This document shows positions 7,317 to 15,390 of a stretch of 64,000 nucleotides of DNA, piece by piece (the first letter of the stretch is position 1; each line of letters starts with the position of its first letter). The notes beneath the pieces are model-generated. The model did no database searches. It worked only from the letters and a program-made list of their open reading frames with translations, and was not told the DNA's origin. This DNA comes from Bacteroidales bacterium. Lineage in GTDB: Bacteria > Bacteroidota > Bacteroidia > Bacteroidales > UBA932. The position numbers and the translations under genes are program-made. The stretch is taken from positions 123,969-187,968 of the forward strand of contig JAFXVX010000019.1 in assembly GCA_017534745.1 (NCBI GenBank), given 5' to 3'.

Positions 7317-8677
7317 CCGCTGATTTCTACGTTTTTGAAAGCAAGGGTGGGTATCTGTTTGGCCTGACACTCGCGCGCGTCGCTGCAGGCGTGGGTGAGG
7401 TTGTTCCAAAGCGTCCTGAAATCGCCGGTCATGACCATTTCCCGGACGGGGTGTACCCTCCGGCCGTTCTTAAAGAGGAAACCTTCGATGCCGAAAGAGT
7501 ATTCTCCGGTGGAAGTGTTGCTGTTGCCTCCGTTGAAACCGGTGATGAGGATGCCTTCGCCTACGTCGGCTAGAATCTCCTCCAGGTCCCGGCAGCCGCC
7601 GGTCGGGGCGATGCAGGGCCTGATGCAGTCGTCGCAGGTCGGCTCCATGGACAGCTTTGCTGCCGTCCAGGTCGTGAGGAAATAGCGTTTTACTACGCCT
7701 CCATCGATGACGGGAACTTCCTCCGTCGCAACGCCCTCGCTGTCGAAAAGGCGCGAGCCGGTCTCTCCGGCCGAGCGCGGCCTGTCGAGGATGGTCACAT
7801 TGTCACCTAAAACCTTGAGGCCCAGCGTCGAATCCATGAATGAATTCTTCTGCTGGAGGGCGAAGCCGCCGAGGGCGTTCAGAAGCGGCGTGACGAGTTT
7901 GGACGCGCACTCTGTGTCCACGACAACCGACATGCGTCCTCCCCCGCAGGGGAGGGGGCCTATGGCCTCCGCGGCCTTCCGGACCGCCTTCTCAGCGACT
8001 CCGTCGATGTCCAGGTCGCGGAGGAAGGGGCGTGCGTCCCACCAGACAGCGTTATAACGGGCTCCTGAAGGGTCCTGGACAGTAAGGTCGCAGGCAATTT
8101 CAAAGGAAGTCTCGGTGTGACGGCACCGGGTGCCGACGGAGTCGATAAGGAGCGTGTCAAAGACACTGTCGGAGTATTCCTCCTCCTCGGAGATGACGGT
8201 GAATCCGTCCTCAAGGGAGGCTTTACGTGCCCAGACAGTGGATTTCTCAGCGAGCGCCTTCCTTTTGGAAGGATCCATTTCAGCGTAGGCTGGATCATAC
8301 AGATCCAGTTCAAGCCCAGTCACGGCGTCCTTAGCCGTCCTTTCCGGACTCGGAAGCGAGCGAAGGGGATCCGGGGCAAGGAGCTTCAGGGTCCCGAGCG
8401 CGTCGAGGATGAACTCTTCGAGGGCTTTGCTCTCCAGCCTGTTGATGGAGAAGGTCCCGAAACGGCCGTCTGCGAACAGGCTCAGCTGGAGGCTGCGGTC
8501 GAGCGAGTGCGAGACCCTGTCGAGCTCGCCGTCCCTCATCGCGACAAGGTCCAGAAGACTCTTGTTGAGGGTAAGCCTTGCGCTGTCCGCCCCGTGGGAC
8601 AGGGCGAAGGACAGGGCCTGCTCAGTGAGGAGTATTTCTTCCGGGGTGATAATCCCCGGTGCCAGCTTATCCGTCAT
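7313..8677 (-). CDS. pmbA: TldE/PmbA, inactive partner of the TldD metalloprotease
   Basis: 454 residues from the ATG at 8677 (MTDKLAPG), which overlaps the tldD stop as ATGA. It is a TldD/PmbA family member: N-terminal alpha/beta domain with SLDRSLQLSLFADGRFGTFSIN, then the C-terminal beta domain with GFNGGNSNTSTGEYSFGIEGFL. The HExxxH zinc motif is absent, as expected for the TldE subunit. In Escherichia coli, TldD and TldE form a heterodimer that trims peptides such as pre-microcin B17 and CcdA. The pair here presumably acts as a general peptidase. Confidence 0.9.
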   Translation of the reverse strand: MTDKLAPGIITPEEILLTEQALSFALSHGADSARLTLNKSLLDLVAMRDGELDRVSHSLDRSLQLSLFADGRFGTFSINRLESKALEEFILDALGTLKLLAPDPLRSLPSPERTAKDAVTGLELDLYDPAYAEMDPSKRKALAEKSTVWARKASLEDGFTVISEEEEYSDSVFDTLLIDSVGTRCRHTETSFEIACDLTVQDPSGARYNAVWWDARPFLRDLDIDGVAEKAVRKAAEAIGPLPCGGGRMSVVVDTECASKLVTPLLNALGGFALQQKNSFMDSTLGLKVLGDNVTILDRPRSAGETGSRLFDSEGVATEEVPVIDGGVVKRYFLTTWTAAKLSMEPTCDDCIRPCIAPTGGCRDLEEILADVGEGILITGFNGGNSNTSTGEYSFGIEGFLFKNGRRVHPVREMVMTGDFRTLWNNLTHACSDARECQAKQIPTLAFKNVEISG

Positions 8678-10086
8678 TCTCCTCCAACCGTTAGTGAACC
8701 GATGAGAACAGTGGGAATACCGCACGAAACCGGCACGCTCTGTTCCTTGCCGCAGGTCCATGCGCTGCCGTCGATGAGAAGGTCGTTTCCGACCCCCCTG
8801 ATGTCGGCGAGGGCTGCAGGGCCATTACCTATTATATTTATATCCTTTACGGGAGCGGTCAGACGGCCATCCTCGATGAGGAAACCGCTTTTGACGTAGA
8901 AGGTGAAATCGCCTTCGCCGATTTTTACCTGGCCGTTGGAAAAATTGTCCACATAGACTCCTTTACGCACCTCGGCTATCAGGCTCCCGGGATCCGCGTC
9001 CCCGCTTTCCATATAGGTGGAGCGCATACGGGGGAGGGGCATATAGCGGAAGGACTCACGACGGCCGTTGCCGGTCGGGGCCACTCCAAAGTGCCGTGCG
9101 CTCACCCGGTCGTGGAGGAAGGACCGGAGTATGCCGTCTTCTACCATAACCGTCCTCTGCCCGGGAATCCCCTCGTCGTCGTAATTGAGCGATCCCCGTT
9201 CTGTCGGGATTGTCCCGTCATCCACTATCGTGATGCCGGCCGGACAAATCCTTTCCCCTGTCCTGCCGGTAAATATGGACTGGCCCTTGCGGGCGAAATC
9301 GGCCTCGAATGCGTGGCCCATGGCTTCGTGGAGAAGGATACCCGAGGCCCCGGCGCCCATCACGACGCTCATCTTCCCGCCCTTGGGCCTCCTCGCGTCG
9401 AATCGCTCGTCTATGCCCTTGACGGTGCCTTCGACCATCTCTTCCACAAGGGCGTCTGAAAACATCTCGGTCCCCATCCTGCGGCTACGGGAAAAGGTGT
9501 TGTTCTCAACCCGGTCCCCCTGGGCGAAAACGGCGGTCACTGCGACGGCGGCCATCAGGGCGGTGTCGCAGACCATCTCGTGTAAAGAATTGAACATGAG
9601 CATGTCACTCCTCTCGAAAGAGAGGGAGACCATGACCTTGACAGTCCTCTGCTCCTTTGCGAAAATGCCCTTCTCGATGCGCTCCATGAAGTCGGCAAGC
9701 CCCTCAGCATCCTCGCTGAGGATGGGATACCTGTCCGGGACAGGGGCAGGGGATTTGCTGGCGTGAAGGGCCACGGACGCTGCGGCGCCGTCGGCAATCG
9801 CGGACGCGGCCCGGGCTGCGGAGAGCATATCAGGCAGCGCTGTCGTCTCGGAATACGCATATCCGGTTTTATCCCCCTTGAGTACGCGTATGCCGACACC
9901 GAAATCCACGTGGCGGCCTCCGGAGCTCACCTGCCCGTCGCGAAGGAGCAAAGTGAGATATGATGTGTTCTCAAAGTAAAGGTCGGAGTAGTCGCCGCCG
10001 CGGGAGAGGCCCTCGGCGACAAGCCTTTCGAGGGTCCCGGAGCTTACGCCGAAAAGCTCAAGGTATGAGCCTGCGGGTCTTACCAT
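8674..10086 (-). CDS. tldD: TldD zinc metalloprotease subunit
   Basis: 470 residues. It carries the zinc motif HEAMGH (His253, Glu254, His258) with the following E261, so this is the catalytic subunit. Upstream are the N-terminal substrate-tunnel domain (DLYFENTSYLTLLLRDG) and downstream the GTIPTERGSLNYDDEGIP loop diagnostic for TldD. It should pair with the adjacent PmbA/TldE. The start at 10086 overlaps the end of the zeta-like kinase gene by 7 nt, so these genes are cotranscribed. Confidence 0.95.
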   Translation of the reverse strand: MVRPAGSYLELFGVSSGTLERLVAEGLSRGGDYSDLYFENTSYLTLLLRDGQVSSGGRHVDFGVGIRVLKGDKTGYAYSETTALPDMLSAARAASAIADGAAASVALHASKSPAPVPDRYPILSEDAEGLADFMERIEKGIFAKEQRTVKVMVSLSFERSDMLMFNSLHEMVCDTALMAAVAVTAVFAQGDRVENNTFSRSRRMGTEMFSDALVEEMVEGTVKGIDERFDARRPKGGKMSVVMGAGASGILLHEAMGHAFEADFARKGQSIFTGRTGERICPAGITIVDDGTIPTERGSLNYDDEGIPGQRTVMVEDGILRSFLHDRVSARHFGVAPTGNGRRESFRYMPLPRMRSTYMESGDADPGSLIAEVRKGVYVDNFSNGQVKIGEGDFTFYVKSGFLIEDGRLTAPVKDINIIGNGPAALADIRGVGNDLLIDGSAWTCGKEQSVPVSCGIPTVLIGSLTVGGE

Positions 10087-10667
10087 TGGTCGCTGGTGGA
10101 AGTCTCCTGCTGCCTGATGTGCTCGTAGAGGGCCGGCTCCCTGACGGAGACGGCGCTCTTGGTCCCTTCAGCCACTATCTTGAAGGGCGGGTCGGAATTG
10201 TCTGCGAGTATCCACCTGTCGCACTCCGGCACATAGACGTTGAAGAAATACTTAAGGCCGGTGTAATAGCGGCGGCGTACTGTCTCTTCCGGGATGAAAT
10301 GCCCGCCTGCATCGACTCTCGCCCTGATCCTCGCTATGGCGAGTTCGGGGGAGGAGAGCCACATGTAGAACACCGTCACGAAATAGCCCTGCGCCCTCGC
10401 CGCTTTGACCATCTTGACAAGCGAGCGGGTCGCGAGGGTCGTCTCGATTGAGAAATCCATCCTTTTGGCAAACAGGTACTTGGTCTTCAGAAGCATGTAC
10501 CGGCTGGCCTGCACCGGGACACTCTCCGGGTTGAAGGGCGCCAGGCTCTTTGCGAACTCATCCGAGTTGACGAATTCGCTGCAGTCGAAGATGCCGGGGA
10601 GTCCGTTGTAAGACGCCGTCGTCTTACCGGACCCGTTGCATCCCGCCAGTATGTACATCTGAGGCAT
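10080..10667 (-). CDS. Zeta-toxin-like P-loop kinase
   Basis: 195 residues. A Walker A motif GCNGSGKTT occupies residues 9-17, followed by the family signature DCSEFVNSDEFAKSL (about 28-42) with its substrate-site Asp, the strand DFSIETTLATRS, and a lid region RVDAGGHFIPEETVRRRYYTGL. This matches zeta-like ATPases that phosphorylate UDP-N-acetylglucosamine or other small molecules. No epsilon-like antitoxin is adjacent, and the gene is embedded between DUF2400 and tldD, so a housekeeping kinase is more likely than a toxin. Starts 3 nt after the DUF2400 stop. Confidence 0.8.
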   Translation of the reverse strand: MPQMYILAGCNGSGKTTASYNGLPGIFDCSEFVNSDEFAKSLAPFNPESVPVQASRYMLLKTKYLFAKRMDFSIETTLATRSLVKMVKAARAQGYFVTVFYMWLSSPELAIARIRARVDAGGHFIPEETVRRRYYTGLKYFFNVYVPECDRWILADNSDPPFKIVAEGTKSAVSVREPALYEHIRQQETSTSDQW

Positions 10668-10670
10668 ACT

Positions 10671-11369
10671 CTATTTGCTTACTCCGTAGCCGAAAAGGGC
10701 GAAATCGCCCTTGCAGGGGTCTCCGGGGAATATTTCTTTGAAAGCGTCGGTGATCTCGCAGACTGTCTTGATGTCGCTCTGCCGACGGGCGGTGAGCCCG
10801 ATAGCAAGCGCTTCCTCGTGGACGTGGACATCAAGCGGAATCAGGAGGTCGGCAGGAGAACTGTGTTTCCATATTCCCAGATCCACCTTGCCGTCGTCCC
10901 GGACAAACCAGCGGCGCATCATATTAATCTTCTTGTTGGGGGCTTTTGCGTCCGGCTTCTGTCCGAAAATACGGCAGCGGATCTCCTCCACGGGAAGGCT
11001 CTCCAGTGAGGGAGAACCCTCGTAAAAGCCTTTCAGTCTGGCACATATCTCAGCCACTTCGGACCATTTCACGGTCCTGTGGATGCTGACCGGATCGCAG
11101 CGCCACTCTCCCTTCATCACGTAGTCGTAGGGCTTCCATCCCATCTCGTCGAAAAGCCTCGTGCAGTCACGGACAATCATCGCCCTCCGCCCCCAGGCGA
11201 AGTGCGCGGCGAAAATCCCCGCAACCTCGACGTCCCCTAAAGACGCTTCGCCCCGGCGGTACATCTCTGTAAACCGCCGGGGGAAGGCGATAGGGTCCTC
11301 GCGGAACCAGACCGGGTCGTTGTATTTATCGGCCCAGTCGCGGAGCTTCTCTATGAGAGCCCCTGTCAT
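10671..11369 (-). CDS. DUF2400 / TIGR02757 family protein
   Basis: 232 residues, full length for this family. Recognisable blocks are KYNDPVWFREDPIAFPRRF near the N-terminus, EVAGIFAAHFAWGRRAMI, NKKINMMRRWFVRDD with an HhH-like helix turn, and DLLIPLDVHVHEEALAIGL. The family has a fold related to helix-hairpin-helix DNA glycosylases, but no activity has been shown. Cytosolic. It lies 1 nt after the peptide transporter stop and 3 nt before the zeta-like kinase. Confidence 0.85.
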   Translation of the reverse strand: MTGALIEKLRDWADKYNDPVWFREDPIAFPRRFTEMYRRGEASLGDVEVAGIFAAHFAWGRRAMIVRDCTRLFDEMGWKPYDYVMKGEWRCDPVSIHRTVKWSEVAEICARLKGFYEGSPSLESLPVEEIRCRIFGQKPDAKAPNKKINMMRRWFVRDDGKVDLGIWKHSSPADLLIPLDVHVHEEALAIGLTARRQSDIKTVCEITDAFKEIFPGDPCKGDFALFGYGVSK

Positions 11370-11370
11370 A

Positions 11371-13050
11371 TTATGCGGTCGCGGCTTCGAGCTTGCGGAG
11401 CATCGAGAACATCACGACGCCGGAGATGACGCAGAGGGCCATAAGGACGGTCCAGTTGACCCAGAGAGGGACATTGTTCCACATCATCGAAGGGATGCTG
11501 CTGAGGTAGTTGCCGATTGCGGTAGCGGCGAACCAGAGACCCATCATGAGGCCCTTGTACTTGGGCGGGGCGACCTTGGAAACGAACGAGATGCCCATCG
11601 GGCTGAGCAGCAGCTCGGCGAAAGTCAGCACCAGGTAGGTCGAGATAAGGTAGGTCGGCACCACGGGATCGGGGGAGACGCCGCCGACGGCGACGAGCTC
11701 GGACGGCGCCGGCTGCCCCTTGGATGCGAAGAGCATTATAAGGTATCCAAGCGCGGCAACGAACATTCCGAGGCCGATTTTCTTCGGGGCCGACGGCTCC
11801 TTGTCCTTTGAGGCGAGGGCGCTGAAAATCGCCATTGACACAGGCGTGAGGGCCACCACGAAGAACGGGTTGAACTGCTGGAACTGCTGCGGGAGAATGC
11901 TGATAGTCGCGTCCATGCCCCTGTAAAGCAGGTAGGCTCCGCACCAGAGTGCGGCAGTGACGACGCCGCTGATGAGCTTGCCTCTGGCGTTTTCCGACTG
12001 GAAGATGCCGAACAGTGTGTAGATGGAAACCGCGATGAGGGCGAGAGCCCAGATGTTGAATCCTATCTTGAGAGGGCCGGAAACGGTCGCCTGGGTGTAG
12101 TCACGTGCGAAGTACGTGAGGGAGGAGCCGTTCTGGTGGAAAGCCATCCAGAAGAAAATAACCACCGCGAAAACGAAGATGAGGGCCACAATCCTGTCCT
12201 TTGTCTGCTTCGGAGTGAGCTCCTCGTAGCCTGCAGTGCCCTTCGGGGCCTGCTTGGCGTTGACGTCGGCGTGCTTGAACCAGCTGCGGCAGCCAAGGTA
12301 GATGGCTATCGAGAAAACAAGCGAGACGCATGCCACTGCAAAACCGAGATTATAAGCGGTCGAGAGGTGGTTGATGTAGTACTGGCTGAATGTCGCAAGG
12401 TCCATCGAAGCGATCTGGCTTCCCGGCATCGCCGCCTTGAGGGTCTCGAGCAGGGAAGGATCGGCGAGAGTCCCGCCGAGGTACTGGTGCGCGAGAGCGG
12501 GGATGTCGGCCTTGTAGATGAGGCCAGCGCTCCTCAGGTGGCTGTTGGTCAGCGCGGTAGCCGCGGTGGGGGCGAACATGGCGCCGATGTTTATTGCCAT
12601 ATAGAAAAGGCTGAAGGCGCTGTCGCGCTTTGCGGAATACTGCGGATCGTCGTAGAGGTTGCCCACCAGAACCTGGAGGTTACCCTTGAACAGGCCGGTG
12701 CCGAGGGCTATCAGCAGCAGGGCGCCGATCATCAGCGCCAGGGCGAGCCCGCGGCTCGTAAAGACGTTGGTCGGCACGGCGAGGCACAGGTAGCCGGCGA
12801 ACATTATGCATACTCCGGTCACGACGCATTTGCCGAAGCCGATCTTGTCGGCGAGCCATCCTCCTACGACCGGCATGAAATAGACGGCCGCGAGGAAGAT
12901 TGCGTAGAACTGGCCGGCCGCAGCTGCGGAGAAGCCGAATTTAGCCTGCAGGAAGAGCAGGAAGATGGCCAGCATCGTGTAGTAGCCGAAGCGTTCACCG
13001 GTGTTGGCAAGAGCGAGGGCGAAAAGGCCCTTGGGCTGTCCTTTGAACAT
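11371..13050 (-). CDS. POT/PTR-family peptide MFS transporter
   Basis: 559 residues with 12-14 hydrophobic helices. The family marker near the N-terminus reads NTGERFGYYTM (residues 16-26), and the second PTR signature region is ALFYMAINIGAMFAP in helix 5. These transporters import di- and tripeptides with protons. In the canonical E-x-x-E-R motif the first Glu is replaced by Asn16, which may alter coupling. A peptide importer fits with TldD/TldE, the alpha/beta hydrolase and the amino-acid fermentation genes nearby. A downstream Asn/Trp-rich helix pair near the C-terminus contains PSMMWNNVPLWVN. Confidence 0.9.
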   Translation of the reverse strand: MFKGQPKGLFALALANTGERFGYYTMLAIFLLFLQAKFGFSAAAAGQFYAIFLAAVYFMPVVGGWLADKIGFGKCVVTGVCIMFAGYLCLAVPTNVFTSRGLALALMIGALLLIALGTGLFKGNLQVLVGNLYDDPQYSAKRDSAFSLFYMAINIGAMFAPTAATALTNSHLRSAGLIYKADIPALAHQYLGGTLADPSLLETLKAAMPGSQIASMDLATFSQYYINHLSTAYNLGFAVACVSLVFSIAIYLGCRSWFKHADVNAKQAPKGTAGYEELTPKQTKDRIVALIFVFAVVIFFWMAFHQNGSSLTYFARDYTQATVSGPLKIGFNIWALALIAVSIYTLFGIFQSENARGKLISGVVTAALWCGAYLLYRGMDATISILPQQFQQFNPFFVVALTPVSMAIFSALASKDKEPSAPKKIGLGMFVAALGYLIMLFASKGQPAPSELVAVGGVSPDPVVPTYLISTYLVLTFAELLLSPMGISFVSKVAPPKYKGLMMGLWFAATAIGNYLSSIPSMMWNNVPLWVNWTVLMALCVISGVVMFSMLRKLEAATA

Positions 13051-13058
13051 ATTATAAG

Positions 13059-13934
13059 TTATTGATTATCAAGGAATTCTCTAATATGGGAGATGGCGGT
13101 CTTGCGGGCTGTGCCCGAGAAGCCGTGGCCGGTTCCGGGGATTGTCTTCAGCGTCGCTGAAGGGAAGGATCCGGCAAGGGTCTCGCTCACAGAGAGCGGG
13201 ACCATCGTGTCTGCCTCGCCGTGGATGATAAGTACATCGCCGCCGAAGCGGGAAAGTTTCTTGTAGGGGTTCAGGTTACGTATGTCTTTGTAGTAGGCGC
13301 TGCCGACGGTCGTGCCGGCAACGACGGTCGAATCGGGGATGTCCCTGTTTCTGGGATAACGGGCCCTGCCGTCGTCCGGGATGTTGAAAGCGGGATACAG
13401 GAGGATGAGCCCCTTGACGGAACGTGACTCGCTGATGGCGACAAGGGCGGACACGAGTCCTCCCTGGCTGTCGCCGGCGAGGTAGATGTTCCTCCTGTCG
13501 ATGTAGCGCAGGTCTTTCATGTGCTCAAGAACATCCTTGAGGTCTTCCATTTCGGTCTTGACGGACATCTCTTTGGTCGTGAGGCCGGTGCTTTTCGAGG
13601 AGGCGCTGCCGCCGCGGAAGTCGAATGCATAGGCCACATAGCCTTCTGAAGCTATAGCCCTGAGGTATTCGTCAAGTTTGGCGGTGTTCTCCCCGAGACC
13701 GTGGCTCCAGATCACCGCGGGGTAGCGGTGAAGTGTGTCGTCAGTGGGGCGGTAAACCTTGCCGGCGATGCGGCCGTTCTTGGTGTAGAAACCAAGGTTT
13801 TCGACGTCGATGTGGACGCCGTTCTCCTTGATTTTCTCCCTGGGGGACTGGATGCTGTTCATAAAAAACCACAGTGCGGCTATCGCACCGACCGCAACGG
13901 TCAGGCCAATGCCGTATTTGACGCCTGCTTTCAT
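13059..13934 (-). CDS. Membrane-anchored alpha/beta hydrolase
   Basis: 291 residues from the ATG at 13934, whose overlap with the stop of the upstream gene (ATGA) supports it over the longer frame. A single N-terminal membrane anchor (about residues 8-26) is followed by an alpha/beta hydrolase fold: oxyanion HGLGE (78-82), nucleophile elbow GDSQGG with Ser156, acid Asp242 in HGEADTMVP, and His270 in GTGHGF. This is the serine-aminopeptidase/acylglycerol lipase-like pattern, and the natural substrate is unknown. The anchor puts the catalytic domain in the periplasm. Gene neighbours are a peptide importer and a DUF5715 protein. Confidence 0.85.
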   Translation of the reverse strand: MKAGVKYGIGLTVAVGAIAALWFFMNSIQSPREKIKENGVHIDVENLGFYTKNGRIAGKVYRPTDDTLHRYPAVIWSHGLGENTAKLDEYLRAIASEGYVAYAFDFRGGSASSKSTGLTTKEMSVKTEMEDLKDVLEHMKDLRYIDRRNIYLAGDSQGGLVSALVAISESRSVKGLILLYPAFNIPDDGRARYPRNRDIPDSTVVAGTTVGSAYYKDIRNLNPYKKLSRFGGDVLIIHGEADTMVPLSVSETLAGSFPSATLKTIPGTGHGFSGTARKTAISHIREFLDNQ

Positions 13935-14638
13935 TTTCTGGATGTTATGTGGAAACACGGCTGACGCCGCTCATGTTTGACGTAGCAGAGGCCTTCGTTA
14001 CGAAGATCCCGCAGCACTTCCGCGAGCACCATCTTTAGCTGCCCCGGATAACTGTCCACGCAGCCCTTGACCTTGTCCATGGGGTCGTAGCGGGCATAGG
14101 CGATGTCGAAGGTCGTCGCATAGCGGTGGGTGGAGTTCTCGGAGGCGTTGATGTTGCCGCGCCTGAGCGCCCTCACATCCTCCTCGGTGCGGAGGATGGA
14201 GGTGATGATCAGTCTCTGGGGGTTGAGCCCCTTGAGGAGAAGTGAGTCACGGAAGTTTTCCCCTATGGTCATGAGGAGCTTGGCGGCTTCCTTCGTGAGG
14301 AAGGGGACCGAGTGGGTCAGGGTATCGACCTTATAGACGGAGTTGTCCAGGATGGGGACCAGCTTGTCCGTGAGGAGCTCGGCGGCGGCGCGGTTTTCAA
14401 TCGGGCCTGCGCCGACTTTCTCGGCAATCTCCAGCTGGACGTCGTTCATGTCGGCGAATTCCTGTCCGCAGTTGATCTTGGAGATCGGGTGGTGGGCCAC
14501 CGTGACCTCCGCTTTTCCGGTCTTCAGGGGCTTGGCGACACGCGGCCCCACGGAGCAGCGGATTGCCGCCACGGCGCTGTAGAGCGCTATGACGACAATC
14601 CCTGCTATCCATAGGACCCGTCTGTCGATTTTGTGCAT
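13931..14638 (-). CDS. DUF5715 family, M15-peptidase-like membrane-anchored protein
   Basis: 235 residues. One N-terminal membrane helix (about 8-27) anchors a periplasmic domain. Residues 169-178 (S-x-H-x(6)-D: Ser169, His171, Asp178) have the spacing of the zinc-site motif of LAS/M15 D-Ala-D-Ala carboxypeptidases (SxHxxGxAxD), and a C-terminal FHI with His231 could supply the third ligand. The usual Gly is Ala here. DUF5715 is a Bacteroidota family, and a peptidoglycan role is inferred from the motif only. It abuts gpmA and overlaps the hydrolase downstream. Confidence 0.8.
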   Translation of the reverse strand: MHKIDRRVLWIAGIVVIALYSAVAAIRCSVGPRVAKPLKTGKAEVTVAHHPISKINCGQEFADMNDVQLEIAEKVGAGPIENRAAAELLTDKLVPILDNSVYKVDTLTHSVPFLTKEAAKLLMTIGENFRDSLLLKGLNPQRLIITSILRTEEDVRALRRGNINASENSTHRYATTFDIAYARYDPMDKVKGCVDSYPGQLKMVLAEVLRDLRNEGLCYVKHERRQPCFHITSRK

Positions 14639-15388
14639 CTATTTCTGGGCCTTTCCCTGATTGGCTACCGCGTTCATCTTTGCCGCAATCGCGTCGGCAT
14701 CGCCGAGGAAGAAGTCCCTGACGAGATTTCCTTCATCGTCGAACTCGAAGACATAAGGTACCGCTGTCGGAAGGTTGAGCGACACTATGTCCTCGTCCGA
14801 AATCCCCTTGAGGTATTTGATGATACCGCGGAGGGAATTGCCGTGGGCGACTACAATGATGCTGTCGTGGTTAAGCCTGTCGGGGAAGATGACTTCCTTC
14901 CAGTAGGGCACTGCACGGGCGATCGCATCCTTGAGGCTCTCGGTGCGCGGGACGTCGCTGTCGGCGACACCGGCGTAGCGCGGGTCGAACTTCGAGTTGC
15001 GGGGGTCGTCCTCGGAAAGGGGCAGGGGGGCGATGTCGTAGCTGCGGCGCCAGATCTTGACCTGGGCGTCGCCGTACTTCTCCGCCGTCTCGGCCTTGTT
15101 GAGGCCCTGGAGGTTTCCGTAGTGCTTTTCATTGAGTCTCCAGCTCTTCTCGACGGGGATCCAGTCGAGATCCATCTTGTCGAGGATGTTGTTGAGGGTC
15201 TTGACGGCCCTCTTGAGGTAGGAGGTGTAAGCTTTGGAGAACGTGTAGCCTTCGGCTTTCATGAGGAGTCCGGCGTCCTTGGCTTCCTGGTCCCCCTTGG
15301 GGGAGAGGTCCACGTCGGTCCAGCCGGTGAAACGGTTCTCGAGGTTCCAGGCGCTTTCGCCGTGTCTGACAAGTACTATTCTTTTCAT
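14639..15388 (-). CDS. gpmA: 2,3-bisphosphoglycerate-dependent phosphoglycerate mutase
   Basis: 249 residues, the normal length of dPGM. The phosphohistidine motif is LVRHGES with His9. Glu in LNEKHYG (about residue 87) and His in VAHGNSLRG complete the active site, and [14 protein letters not shown] is the typical substrate loop. It interconverts 3- and 2-phosphoglycerate in glycolysis. Lying between PFOR and the DUF5715 gene, with a 2-nt gap from PFOR, it may be coregulated with pyruvate oxidation. Confidence 0.95.
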   Translation of the reverse strand: MKRIVLVRHGESAWNLENRFTGWTDVDLSPKGDQEAKDAGLLMKAEGYTFSKAYTSYLKRAVKTLNNILDKMDLDWIPVEKSWRLNEKHYGNLQGLNKAETAEKYGDAQVKIWRRSYDIAPLPLSEDDPRNSKFDPRYAGVADSDVPRTESLKDAIARAVPYWKEVIFPDRLNHDSIIVVAHGNSLRGIIKYLKGISDEDIVSLNLPTAVPYVFEFDDEGNLVRDFFLGDADAIAAKMNAVANQGKAQK

Positions 15389-15390
15389 AA

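Noticed and set aside
10080-10667. Toxin-antitoxin module
   Set aside because: The zeta-like gene has no antitoxin beside it and is coupled to housekeeping genes.
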